A stretch of 64,000 bases of DNA from Ectocarpus siliculosus (Eukaryota > Sar > Phaeophyceae > Ectocarpales > Ectocarpaceae): contig FN649733.1 of NCBI GenBank assembly GCA_000310025.1, positions 1,091,903-1,155,902 of the forward strand. The letters run 5' to 3'. Shown here piece by piece: positions 32,901 through 56,667 of this stretch. The translations under genes were made by a program, and so were the position numbers. The notes below the pieces were generated by a model. The model had not been told where the DNA came from and ran no database searches. It worked only from the letters and a program-made list of their open reading frames with translations. Positions within the stretch are counted from its first letter, which is position 1; every line of letters begins with the position of its first letter.

Positions 32901-35900
32901 CGACGGGCCAGGTAACGTACTGCTGCTGCTGCTGTTGTTGTTGTTGTTGTCGTTGTATGTTGTTTTGGGAATGCTAGCATTTAGGGGTTGTTCTTCTTCT
33001 TGCCGTTTCGTTTTGCTTTTTGGGATGCTAGAATTGAGGGGTGACGATGACTGTAACCGCCATGGAGGCATGTGTGCCGAGTACATGGAGAGTTAGTATG
33101 GTGTTTCATGTAGATGGTGTTGCAGCAGCACCTTCGGGTTTCGTAGGACACCACACTTCCAGGACTAACCACCGATACCCTTGATGCACTCGCTTGCCGT
33201 CGATGACCATCCCGTCAGAAAGTAATGGCTGCCGCGGCGGGAGGTCCGGCGGGCGTCCATCTGGAGCTGGGGGGCAAGGGCGCCATGATTGTGTTCGATG
33301 ACATCGAAGACATCGACGCAACCGTGGACTGGTGGGTGTGACTGCGCTTGCGAAGTATCCCTTGCGTACCCACGCACCGCATCGGTACGTCAATCTGAAC
33401 CCCGGGCCATGTCTTGTTCTCTGATTTGTTGCAGAGGCTCGAGTGGTCTCCATCTCCGTGTGTTGAACTCCGTCCAATCGAACTTCATTCGAAACGACAG
33501 TAACTCAAAACATCGTCAACACAAGAACTCGAACGCCGTCTGGTCAGAGGCAAGAAACTGGAGGCAATTTTTTTCAAGAGTGTCCTGCTCCCATTACCCG
33601 TTTCTCGTATGTAGCAACAATTACCCCCGTTGTCGGGGCCGTATTTTTTTCCGTCCCCCCTCACCCTCTGTCGCTACACACCGAGCAGGATCTGCATGGG
33701 AATTTTCTTCAACTCCGGCCAGGTCTGCAGGTAAGGAACGATATGTCCCCGCTACACCCGCGATTAGCCTTGGCGAGGATATTTTAGCTTGGTTTTGATA
33801 TTTTTGAGGTTGGTTTCAGTAGGGGTTACGGGTTGGGGTTGGGGTTGGGGGTTAGGGTCAGGGATAGAGATACGAAACCCCCCACTCTATTTCATTAATG
33901 AGTACTAAAACTCCTGGCGAAGGCGACCCTCGCTCACTCTATGTGGGCACACACGAAATACATGCCGGTCACACGGTGTGGTTGTTGCATGTTGCCGTAC
34001 GCTAGGTTCTGCCAGGGGGCACAGAAGCGCTGGTTTTTGGCAACAATGATTGAATCGTACAGTGGAAAAGACTCTGTCGTCGGGCGAAGAGACGTGTCTT
34101 GAAAACGTAGGCACCGGAAAAGCGCTCAAGAGGATAACGCGACACAAATCACGCCGGTCGTGTCGACACTGGTGCCGTCCTCTTCTCTTGAGCGCCACGT
34201 CGCACCTCATACGGAAGAGGAACATCTACACACCCGACTCCCGCTCGCGAGTGTCGCAAGCTAACGTGGCGTGAGACCACGTGTCCTTGCTGATTTAAGA
34301 AGAGGATGTAAGAAGAGAAGAGACGGCAAGCTGGGGGCTTACATTTGAGGGGTACCAAGGCCGCTGGGTTATACCAGTGGTAGATGACAAGAGGACGAGA
34401 GAAAGAAGGAGCGACATTTGTCACACACACACACTGCTGCAGGTGCGGGTCGCGTCTGCCCCCCTCCCCGACCCCATAATTTCTATAACCGCCGTCGTTA
34501 CTTCCTACGACGCTGTGCGCGCCTCATGAGCCACCCAGCGCCACGTCGCGCCTGCTGCTGCACAGCAAGATTCACGACAAGGTAGTGGCCAAGATTCTGG
34601 AGCGTGCGGCGAGCGTCACGGTCGGAGGTCCCCTGCGTGCTGACGACAAGGGGGCGGAGGGGGCTTGCATGGGGCCGCTGGTCAGCGGTCCCCAGAGGGA
34701 CAAGGTTCTGGGGTTCATATCTAGGGTGAGGGGGGGGGAGGGGGAGTGAGTGTGGTACGCAGGAGGGATATGGAGATAGGTGGACGGAGGGAGAAGAAGA
34801 GCGTCTATCACCAGTCAGAGGATCGCGGTGAAGGGTAGAGAGGGTGGGTAGAGAGAGAGCGAGAGAGAGACAGAGACAGAGACAGACAGACAGACAGACA
34901 GACAGATGAGACGATAGTCACTGCTGTGGCACCTCGCTCTCTTTTCGGTCCTCGGCGACGAAAGGCGATGCAGGCGCAAAGAGGGCGACACGATACATTG
35001 CTTCTTGCTCTGCTCCTATCGCCAAGTACTTAGCAGAGACTGGCAACATTATAGTGCGAAAACAACAACAATATCAACAACAATAGCAACAACAACAACA
35101 ACAACAACAACAATGTTAATGTTTGACCACAGGCTGTGGACGCCGGGGCCAAGGTTCTCTGCGGGGGGGGTCCCCCCCCCGACGCCGACGCCGCCTCCAC
35201 CGATCGAAAGCCGGGAAAGGGCTACTACGTGTCCCCTACCGTGTTGACGGGCGTGAAGGAGACGGACGAGGCTTGGACCGCGGAGATCTTCGGGCCGGTG
35301 CTTTGCGTCCGGCAGTTCGAGGAGGAGGACGAGGCGTTGGCGGCAGCAAACAATTCGGAGTTCGGCCTTGCTGCCTCGGTTATGAGCGCCGACAAGGACA
35401 GGTGGAGAGACTATTTTTTGTTCGAGGACATTGATTGCTGGGGAGTTCTTGATCGTTGATCGTGCAGTATGACGCCCTACGGTAGTGGAGGTACTGTAGA
35501 AGTAGCTGGGCAGGAGCAGCAAGAACAGAACAAAGAGGTCGTCCTCGTAGTACTTGAGAGAATTCGGGGAGGGGGGCATAACCGTCCGTGTAGAAGTCGG
35601 CCTATTACGGTCTACCTCTTGTGGTGAGGTCTGGGCGCCGACAACGGGCATTGTGTGAAACGATCCACTCATCATGATGGTGTGGGTCATGTTGCGTGGC
35701 CGAAACGAACGAGTCTATCTTGTTAGACCCCAACCCCGCCCTTGCACCATCAAGAGACTACGCCACGCACGACTCTTGAGTACCCCTTCTGGCGAACGTT
35801 TGGTTAAATGGGATGTCCAATCAACCCATGGCATATCTGGTTTGACACAGCAAACGCAAGGATGATGAGCTGCTTCTGGTTCACCCTTGTGAAACGTACT

Positions 35901-35992
35901 AGCCTGTGCCGGCGAAAACCCGGCGTATCGCTTCGTCCCGGCATTGTGGGGATGCGAGGTCAACGGTCTAACGACTACGGCATGCGTACACG

Positions 35993-36025
<33 letters not shown>

Positions 36026-36125
36026 NNNNNNNNNNNNNNNNNNNNNNNNNNNNNNNNNNNNNNNNNNNNNNNNNNNNNNNNNNNNNNNNNNNNNNNNNNN
36101 NNNNNNNNNNNNNNNNNNNNNNNNN

Positions 36126-36158
<33 letters not shown>

Positions 36159-36404
36159 ACCACCGATCGTCTTGTTCGCACCGTGCTCGAAATGCTAAGG
36201 TGCGAGCGCGTGGCCCGTGCGCTCCGAGTCGGAATCGTGTGGCAGAACTGCTCCCAGCCCGCCTTCATCCAGGCCCCGTGGGGCGGCTACAAGAAGAGCG
36301 GCTTCGGCAGGGAGCTGGGACGGTGGGGCCTCGAGGCCTTCCTGGGCGTGAAGCAGATCACCTCTTGCGCAGGGAGCTTCAGCTACGAGTGGTACGGGAA
36401 GTAA
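26932..36404 (+). CDS. Betaine/aminoaldehyde-type aldehyde dehydrogenase, 11 exons
   Basis: Exons: 26932-27002, 30870-30992, 31221-31314, 31619-31704, 32027-32221, 32731-32911, 33219-33331, 33689-33730, 34539-34725, 35133-35401, 36200-36404; phases close, giving 521 residues. The enzyme oxidises aldehydes to acids with NAD(P)+. Landmarks in order: [29 protein letters not shown] with the oxyanion-hole Asn; KPSELAPLT and FTGSVPTGQ of the Rossmann fold; LELGGK with the general-base Glu; [15 protein letters not shown] with the catalytic Cys; [34 protein letters not shown] resembles ALDH9/ALDH10 betaine or aminoaldehyde dehydrogenases; the substrate is inferred. There is no C-terminal peroxisomal SKL (it ends YEWYGK). 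Start chosen at the ATG beside LFINN; an upstream in-frame ATG at 26656 exists. Intron 1 (3.9 kb) holds a palindrome, a retroposon, a LINE remnant and a small inverted-repeat element. Confidence 0.92.
28373..28828. repeat. Large imperfect palindrome (fold-back element) in intron 1 of the aldehyde dehydrogenase
   Basis: A left arm of about 205-230 bp from 28373 (TGCTGCAAGGAGCTTCCG) is matched in inverted form by the right arm ending at 28828 (CGGAAGCTCCTTGCAGC), with roughly 80% identity and a short centre near 28590-28620. Open frames on both strands across it resemble each other because of this symmetry. It could be a fold-back transposon or a diverged inverted duplication; no terminal target duplication was found. 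Confidence 0.8.
29134..29820 (+). repeat. Poly(C)-tailed SINE-like element, three monomers
   Basis: Three monomers (29148-29340), the standard body and a tail of about 18 C at 29803-29820. Its C tail is immediately followed by the LINE remnant. It lies in intron 1 of the aldehyde dehydrogenase, in the same orientation as the gene. Confidence 0.88.
29820..30157 (+). mobile_element. 5'-truncated LINE-like remnant with poly(C) tail
   Basis: The plus strand encodes [19 protein letters not shown] and, after one frame slip near 29876-29881, a frame through [17 protein letters not shown] to a stop near 30114. ECPxYEEER is typical of the segment following reverse transcriptase in many non-LTR elements (…ECPRYEEER…). 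The 3' part (30076-30157) carries TCTCGAGGACGCGTGGTC, GGCATGCAAAACAT and then CCCCCCC. That 3' end is shared with the truncated copy at 16493 and, more distantly, with the SINE-like elements. The LINE assignment rests on a short motif. Confidence 0.55.
30197..30413. mobile_element. Small inverted-repeat (MITE-like) element in the aldehyde dehydrogenase intron
   Basis: Ends are inverted copies of about 40-50 bp: ACCGTAGGCGAC followed by GTAAGATATCACACCCCCTG and ending near GATTTT on the left (30197-30251), and the complement on the right (30371-30413). The left arm has a short extra insert (ATCACATGAC). The interior of about 120 bp has no coding potential. No clear target-site duplication was found. 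Confidence 0.65.
32381..32655. repeat. ~137-bp tandem duplication in intron 5 of the aldehyde dehydrogenase
   Basis: Units near 32381-32519 and 32520-32655 both begin CTTGTCGGCC and share GATATTCTTC, GTCGGTGACGCC and ATCGACGAG blocks. They differ at many sites, so the duplication is not recent. Confidence 0.7.
35885..36125 (+). repeat. Diverged poly(C)-tailed retroposon 3' end and adjoining assembly gap
   Basis: 35885-36000 matches the SINE-like 3' end (AACCCGGCGT, GGGATGCGAGGTCAACGG, CTACGGCATGC) with clear divergence. A C run follows and then 100 N at 36026-36125, with further Cs on the right. The gap is evidently a homopolymer sequencing failure inside intron 10 of the aldehyde dehydrogenase. 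A further degenerate 3' end may lie at 35728-35786. Confidence 0.7.
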
Positions 36405-38655
36405 ACCCTGGGCGGGCATGCATATTCGGTCGATGATGATTTCGATTCATGTTTGTTTGGGCTGGCTCGATGATGCTTCTGCAGGAAAGCGCAGAGATGC
36501 AAGTAGTTTCAGCCAAATTGTGGCTTCGGTAGGGGGGGGAATGGACGCTACATGTGACAGGTGAGAGGTTTTCCGCTGTGATTGGAAGGAGATGGTACGA
36601 TGCAAAGAATGCTGCGTGGCGTTTTGCCTGTTGGTTCGCTGAAGAAGATGATAGTCGTTATGTACAGGGGACATGGAAGACACCGCCAGCTAAATAGTAG
36701 TCTGATCTTGTACCATGTCTAATGGTGCGGATTTTTGTCATGGCTGTGGCGGGTACACTTAGAATTGGTTGATAGCCGTTGGGGGTGGTGGGTGGACGAG
36801 ACATGCCGTTGTTGTGCCTCTTGCCCAGGGGAAACTGATTTATTTCCTCCGTGTGATGTTGCGTACTAGAGTCGAATGAGGGGTCGGACGGTCCGTGGAG
36901 GCAGGTTTGGTGTCGTCCTGTTCATTCCTTATTGGCTGAGGGCGTTGCGCGAACTCTTCGTTTTTCTGCAGACAGGGCGCTGTGTTGTGCGTGCTTTTGA
37001 TTATTCTTTCGCGTGCTTTGGTGGGTGCTTGTTGGATGTACCACTGTTGTTGTTTGGTACATTTATTTTGACGTGTCGAGAGCCTTACATTTGAGATGGG
37101 ATCCTCTCCTCTCCCCAGAGGAATTGCCCCAGACGGCAGGTTGAGATGTTTGGCTGTTGTTCCATTGCCCAAGAACGGGTTCAAGTTCACGAGAGTCGAA
37201 TCGTGGATGGGCACCGTTTTCCCCTTCAAAAAGTTTCCCTCCTCTCCCGGCGCTGCCGCGTTGCTGTCTAGCGATGACTCGCGCACGCACATTTCTACAC
37301 GCTTGGCGGACGCCCAACGTGTGGTCGCAGGATACGTCCCATCCTTCTGGACTGATGTGTTGCCTGTAGCACCCTTACCGCTACATCGCCAACTCCTCCC
37401 CTCTCACAGCCTCATTGCCCCACAACATGAGATGGTGCTAGGCAGCGGCGCCTGCATCTGCTTCTGTATGTTGTCCAGTGGAGTGGCTTCAGAACCACTT
37501 TATGGAGAAGAAGGGCATGGCCGGCGTTATCCCGGCCTAGCAGGGGCACAGGGATACATACATTCAGGCGATTCTGAAGTTGTTTGCTCGGCGTCACGTT
37601 CCGATGCGGAGCGATGGGCTCTCCCTCTTTCTGTTTCTGGATGGGGGCCTCCAAGTTTCATTGTGGTCCCGGGTCCGATCGTCTTCCCGCCTGTCTTGGG
37701 CTGCTATCGCGTTAGTTTGAGGATTTTCCGAGTCCGTTTGTTTTCCGTTCGACTTCCACGTCTGTGTTACCCTTTTTGGGGGGTTGTTGGCCTCTGTACA
37801 CGCAAGGGGCCCAAGTCAGTTGTTCCAGTACGGGTATTAGAAGGTGCTGAGTAGAGACCGAAAACACAACAACCACCGTAAAAAGTGCGAAGTCAACACA
37901 CACACGCCATACTGAGACGTTCAAAGCTCGATTGCTCCACAACCAAGAGGGTTCGAAAGCCGACCGATGGACGCAAGGAATTACCTTCCGACGCTTTCCA
38001 AAACCACCCTCTTTTGGTATGTTGGTCCGCGGGGCATTGGAGCTGTCGAAGTCGGTTTGGGGTATGTGCGCTCACTTGCTTGTACGGTGTGCACGTGGAT
38101 ACAGCCTGAGAGTCATGCATCCCGGCTTTTGACTCTTCTTGGAGACAACGTACGTGCACTGAAGCTCTTTTGCTGTTGTCGTTCTTCACACCTGAACAGA
38201 CGACATCCTTGGCAAAATGTCGATGCCGTGTGGTCGAATCTTGAGCACCTCCATGTAGCATGAGGCCGTTGCACTCAAAATTTGAGCTCCATTTATCCAA
38301 AAGAGACGCAAAGCGGGAGAACAACGTTATTGAAAAATAGGACACGAAAGAACAAAAATTAGCTACAATCACATATCGCGTGGGCAAAGAACCATCCACT
38401 TAGAGCAGTCTACGCCAGACAGCCTTCGCCCGTTCCCAACCTCTAAACTTAACCTGCTGCAACCAAGGATGGACAAGTAAGAAAGAGGACAATCACCCGC
38501 CCTGAAATCTTTGGTCGCACGCTCGAGCTGGAGCAACTCTCGCAAACAAAAACACCCGCCCATGACACAAAAAATACTACTTCTTCATCCCGAAATAAAA
38601 TTCAACTTCTTCATCCCGAAATAAAATTCCAAGAGCTTTCCTAATGATCTACCAC
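36405..38655. other. Tail-to-tail intergenic region, no gene recognised
   Basis: It lies between the stop of the aldehyde dehydrogenase (plus) and that of Hsp70 (minus). A 252-codon plus-strand frame at 37096-37854 has no recognisable domain or splice context. A 26-bp unit (CTTCTTCATCCCGAAATAAA and six more bases) is tandemly duplicated at 38580-38631. Confidence 0.45.
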
Positions 38656-51015
<12,360 letters not shown>

Positions 51016-51707
51016 TGTGATTTATTAGCCACAAACAGCTGAGAGCGATGCCACGAGGTGGTTTCCGTGTGTCGGGGAGCAGAAGGTGTAAGGCAGCAGC
51101 TAGGGCGGCCACTCGTTGCCACAAGCAGTCTGGTTTTATTTGCACGTGGTGAGTGGACCGGCTGTACCAGACACGCGTGTGTGGACGAACTGATACCCTT
51201 GCCGTTGCGTTGCTGCTTTAGCGGGACACACGGGGACTTTCGTTTTCTAGAACATGAGTGGGTACGACGTATGATTTCGCGGGGCTCCACGGCTGGAAGC
51301 GGCGCAACAAAACCCACACAACGCCTCAAGCAGCTACACCTTGCCATGGTGGGTGACTGACTTTCAGGAAAATACGCGGTCTTGCTGATGTCCAGAGGTG
51401 CAATCACCTCGAGATAAGAGACGAGACGTGAGAGTCAAGCGCGGGGTCAGCCACAAGAAGGGAGAGATAGAGGTGCCCACCCATACCAAAGCGTTCCTCA
51501 GGGAGCAGGAACACTACAACCCAGAAGGGCAGAGAGAGCGCCCAAAAGCCCGAAGCCACCTTACCCCTTGGATATATATCCACTGGTTCTTGCAAAGAGC
51601 AGTCCTTCGTGGACTCCTAGGAAGCAGCCGTAGAGAAGGTGAGTTGGGAATACGAAACTGTCCAAAATCCACGGCAGCAGCTTGCTGGAGTGTGACGACG
51701 GGCCAGC
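51016..51707. promoter_or_regulatory. Head-to-head promoter region of Hsp70 and the membrane protein
   Basis: Separates the Hsp70 start (minus) from the start of the plus-strand membrane protein. It contains the heat-shock element core below and a TATATAT stretch at about 51571-51578, some 130 bp upstream of the plus-strand ATG. Confidence 0.45.
51245..51252. promoter_or_regulatory. Heat-shock element core TTCTAGAA
   Basis: A perfect inverted TTCnnGAA core lies 230 bp upstream of the Hsp70 ATG, preceded by further T/TTC-rich pentamers. Two adjoining nGAAn units are the minimum of a heat-shock factor site; full sites have three or more, so this is suggestive only. Confidence 0.4.
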
Positions 51708-54700
51708 ATGGACAGCTTCACCTCTCCGTCCGCTCCCGACGGAACAAGCGGCAGCCAATACAGCAGCACCCGGTCAACCTTACCAGCTGCCTCGTCGGGA
51801 GCTGCGGAAGGGCAGCAACCTGAAGGAGAAGCACCGGGAGCGTCGGGGCAAGCGGCAACACCGCGGCAACAACCTCAGGGCAGCAGCATGTACGACCTCT
51901 TCCTTACCGCCGTCGGCCTGACCCCTCGAGGACTGGGAGCAGAAACTTTCTCTCCTGGCGGATCGGGGGTGGAGGCCGAGGAGGAAGAGTTCTGGTCAGC
52001 TACGAACGAAGAAGAGAAGGTCGGCGGCGTCCCAAGCGGCAGCGGCGGCGTTGTTGCTGAAAGTAGCCGCGGTGGTATGATCCCCCGCCGGCAGGAACAG
52101 CAGCAGCCGGCTGCGGCGGCGGGTGCTGGTGCAGGGGCAGAGAGCGGAAACAACAACAACAACAACAACAACGTCCCAATAGGAGGTGCAAACTCTTACA
52201 GTGCTTCGGCAGTAGCAGGGGTACGCGGTAGAGACACGATGTTCACATACAGTGCTTCAGCAGGTGCGGGGTTAGGCGGTAGAGACACGATATTTAATAG
52301 TCTTGCAGGTAGCAACCGCTCGGCGCCGGCAGCCGGCGCTCAGCGACCCTCAGCAGGGGCTGAAATAGCGCGCACGCATCCGGGCGAAGCATCTGACGGT
52401 CAGGACGCCTCTGTTGACACGGTCGCTGACGCAATGTGCACGGCAACGGGAGCCGAGGGGACTGCCAGAAGAAGAAGGAGGCTATTGGGCAGTAACGCGG
52501 CAGTAGGGCCGGAATCAGGTGCGCGACATGCCGCTCAGTTTATCAGGAACAGGCGCACTCGTCCTTGTGTTCCTAGACACGATTTTCGGTATAAGTAAGA
52601 GGATCTACGCTCCTCGGGGTGTCGTGGACATTAAAGGTTCGTCAAGTAGGAGCGTCGATTTGATCACGGAGAATTCGGACATGATATGCATGCACGCCGA
52701 ATTACGCTCGTGTCGTGTATACGCCAGAGCAACAAACACGTCTACGCCTTACCTGCCCGGCCGGACCCTCCGAATCCTTTCCCCGATTCCTCCTCCCCCC
52801 GAACTTTCGCTAACGTGTGGACAGCAGACTCGAGAGCCTCTCGCTCCCGAACTTTTTCGGCCACCACACCTCGACTCTTCAGGCGGGGCAACCCTCTGTT
52901 CCGCTCGGGCGATATAGGCTCCTTCTGGCGCTCGAACGTCTTCGCCGGAAACGCCACCTTTGACGACGAGAATGACGTAGAAGAGGACGCGGCCGGCACG
53001 GCCACTCGTGCCGTGGAAAGGGCGATCAACGGGACCTCGGCAGTGACGGCAGCAGCGACGGGTGGCCACGCTGCTGCCGCAGTGGCAGGCATGGAAGGCA
53101 ATGGCAGGGTCGCCGGCGGCAACAGTCTGGACAGTACCGAGAGGGGGGAAGGCGGTGACGGCGGAGGACAGGGACGAATATTGTTTTACCACAAGCCTAC
53201 CCTGGCCAACGTGCCAGCTGGCGACATCCCAGATGTTGTTCCGGTGTATCTGGGATGCCCCAGGGGAAACATGGCCCTGGGCTTACCATTGGATGAGGCG
53301 TGGCCAGGAGAAGAACACCAGGTGCGTTCGATTTTGCACAGGAGCGGCGGGAAAGGAGGATTGCGCTTGAATGTTGTTGCTCTCCTGCCTTTGTGACTTA
53401 TCCTTGCTGAGAGATCGGCTGACACACGCCGCTTTATTCGCACCCGACGGTTGTTGAAACAATGTTGACTCCGGGCTGTCCTGGTCGTATGGATGGGCTT
53501 CGGTTTGTCATGAATGGATGCCATGTAATAGTGCCGTCCATTATTGGGCTGCGACCGCTCCTATGCAGGCTAGGTTGGTTGCTGGACAAGGTATGCGATG
53601 TCTTGATTACCTTGCAAACGGTTTGATCGCAGGCATCGCCGAAACTCTTCAGACACCGTTGCTCCTGTCGCAGCAGTTCGCTCTGTTATCTCACGATTTC
53701 GCAGTTGAGGCACTCGGTCGTACCGGCAATCAGGTGTGCAGCAGCTACCTCAGCATACTCATCTTTGTTTTATTTTGTCTCAACTCCCGAAGGGTAACAT
53801 CAGGTTCCCTCCCTGCGGCTATTCATGACTTAACTGCCCCTGTTCGACAACTCGCAGGACACCACCTTCAACCAGAACCTGTCTTACACCATCCTCAGCT
53901 GGCCGGAAGATCACGTGCAGGACTTGCTCGAGCTGTGGCGCCTTCAGGTGCTCTTTTTCACGACGATCATCTTCAACATCTTGGTGTCGGCGCTACTTTT
54001 TTTCACGGAGAACCCTGACAGGTGAGAGGGAAAGACGCGGGTGGCCCTATCAACGCCACCCATGGAATCTAGTTGTGGTGGAGGTGTACGTATGTGCACC
54101 GAACGATGCAAGAGGTTCATGGATGTGCCAATATATTTCCCGTAAGTACTTTCTTAATCTGCGGTATCTTTTTCACACACGCACATTTCAACTATCGAGC
54201 TGGAAGGACGGGCGGCGCTTTTGGTTTTCAGCACCGCTTATTGTCACAATGCTTTGGAGGTGGGGGAGACCCGCACGGCACACGTTGAGGCTGGGGGCAG
54301 GGGTTGCATGGTTGACTTCGCACCCTTTATATGTCGCAGTTAGAACTTAGAACTGTTGCCGTTTGTGGGAGGACCACCTGGACGACACGTGCTGATTGCG
54401 TACGGTTTGCTGACCGTGGATGGTTTGTGCCGTTGCTCTCCCTTGCGACAGAACGCGCGTTGAAGGTTTCGCGAGACCGGGTGCGTTCCCAAGGCCGTTC
54501 GAAAAGCGCTCCCCCATCGATGACCCGACAGGCTTGAGATCAGAGGCAAGTAGGCAATGCGTTCACGTAAAAGAGTCTGCCGAGCGAAAGGCGGCACTTG
54601 TTTGTAGCTCGCTTTTTCTCAATATGTTTTGCACTTGACCATGCACCCTCTTCGAGGCAGAGTTCCAGTGCTTCTCGTGGGACAAGGCGGACCGTCCTCA

Positions 54701-55166
54701 ATGAGCTGGCGTATTTTTCTCTCCCGTACTCGGGTTTGTGTGGTTGCGCTTTCGTGGTTGCCCCCCACAGCCGTTCCTGTTTTCGTTGATCCTCCTGCTC
54801 CCACGCGTGTTCCAAGAGCTCGAACTTGTTGGCAATCCGCCCCCCCCGCGCGCACGCACTTCCCACATGCGCGTGCATCGGTAACTATTTTCGTTTTCGC
54901 TTCAGGCGTGGCACCTCGCGGCTGCGTTGCTCCTCAGCCTTCTTGGCATCGTGTGCGTGTTGGCGCGATTGCGGGCGGGCATTGCGCTCTACCTCGTGCT
55001 GACCGTCGTGAACGCCGTCGTCGGCCTGAGCCACTCCCCAGACCCTCTGTTCGCGTGCCGCTACGCCATAGACTTTTTGCTAGTGGCGATGGGCCGATCG
55101 TATTTGTCCTCGCTTTCGTATACATGGGTCACCGCCTCCGCAGGAGCTGGGCGGTGGGGTTGGTAG
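51708..55166 (+). CDS. Multi-pass membrane protein with long disordered N-terminus, unknown function
   Basis: Unrecognised gene, partly resolved. Exon 1 starts at the ATG 51708 and runs to about 52590; its protein is Gly/Ala/Ser/Gln-rich with a run of 8 Asn. Exon 2 (about 52728-53321) is also low-complexity until GRILFYHKPTLANVPAGD and PDVVPVYLGCPRGN. Exons 3 (53569-53733) and 4 (53858-54021) join in phase and encode a membrane segment (LFFTTIIFNILVSALLFF). The last exon (54906-55166) encodes two further helices (HLAAALLLSLLGIVCVLA and ALYLVLTVVNAVVGLS) and FACRYAIDFLLVAMGR before a TAG. At least one exon between 54021 and 54906 is missing, because the phases do not match, and the exon 1/2 junction is ambiguous. 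A stramenopile-restricted membrane protein is plausible. Confidence 0.55.
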
Positions 55167-56667
55167 GTGTAAATAAGTACGAGGGCATTTTGTGGTGGTG
55201 ACTGCGGAATGGTCCGACGCACAACTCAAGTCTCTGAAAAACACGGGGCTGCAATTGCTGTGCTGCCTTCTCCCGACAGATTTGACGGTGTTGGACGCGT
55301 ATCAGGAACTGATTTGTTCTGTCATAATTAGAATTGGTACTAGGGTTGCTCTCGAGAGATTGCTGCGCCGGTTAGTTGAGATGGAGTGTTAGGGTAAAAC
55401 TTACACATGTCTAATAAAAAAAGTTCCTGTTATGTAGCACTGGATGTCGGAGACACTCGTACGTAGTGCATCGATTGGCGATTGCTATTTTCTGTTGGAA
55501 GAGGCCACTCTTATTGGCACGAATACTTTGTGTGGATGAATGGTTTCAAGACTGCGGCGAGTCCGGGACTCTGTTGTCCGTTTCCTGTGTAAGTGATTTC
55601 ATGTGTACGTTTGGTGTAGACAAGGCGACACCATCTCCTATTTTTGGTGATTAAAACTGCAGAAGGCAGAGCTTTTCCCGAGGGGGGCAAGGTCAACACA
55701 GTCATTATCAGGCCCGAAACTCGTGTATTCCCCGATTGCGTCTCGCAGCAGTATCCAGAACCGACTAAGTTTTTGTGATGTGACACAAACGCATTTTTAA
55801 ACACTTACTCGGAGTATCATTTTTGTGTTTACCAACCTTCAACAAAAAGTCAAATCAACAAAAAGTCAAATGGAGTAAAAACATAAAACTCGCATCAAGC
55901 ACATTCCAATCCAAATAGGATTGGTTTCTGCTCCAAACGAACCTATAAAGATTCTTTTCTCGCGATTTATTGAGGATTTATTGGCCGCAGTCAATTTCTC
56001 TCAACTCGCGAAAGCTACGCGCACGAAATCGCGGCGGTGCCTTCGCGCGACCTACGCCTCGACGGTCCTGTCCAAGGGATTTCAATCGAAGCGACACCGG
56101 CTCCAAACGCAAGGATCGTTTCTTGCTTTTCCCCACACCAGCGATTCGACACTGGATTTTAGCAGTTGGTGCTGTTGCTGTTACAGTAGCATCCTCAGGC
56201 AGATTCAGGAAAGGCGACCCCCCTGTGACACGATGACCAAAGCGTGATTCGGTCGCCTCGGGCAAGGCAAGGAGCCTTGGCAAATACCAGAATCACACGT
56301 CTGATTTCGGCGAAGAGAAGCAGGGAACGAAAACAGTGCAGGGTCAAGTTCGTTGCTCAAGAGCTCAGGAGATGCCCCCAGAAGTAGCGAGCGGCTTAAA
56401 CTCAGATGTCAGCAAAGATCATGTGAGAATGCTAGGCGTGTGCCATGTCTGGCGTGGCGGCCTTCAACAATTTTTCAACGACGACATATCTCCCACACCT
56501 TCCACAAAACCAAGAAACATCACATGAGGCTCCCTGCTACTTGACGCAGCCCGAGCGATGCGACACCCCGCACCCACAACAGTGCGACACTCCCAACTGT
56601 CCTCGGGCCCGGCACCTGGAGCATTCATTGTACTATGGTTTAAAAGTGCCTGGCACTAGAAAATAGG
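55167..56667. other. Tail-to-tail intergenic region, no gene recognised
   Basis: No domain or repeat was recognised between the membrane protein and the TMEM185-like gene. A plus-strand frame at 55921-56247 has no support. Confidence 0.45.

Noticed and set aside
35808-36404. 198-codon frame through the N gap
   Set aside because: Only its last 68 codons are real (final exon of the aldehyde dehydrogenase); the rest is C run, Ns and retroposon sequence.
37096-37854. 252-codon plus-strand frame
   Set aside because: No domain, odd composition, and no splice partners between two convergent genes.
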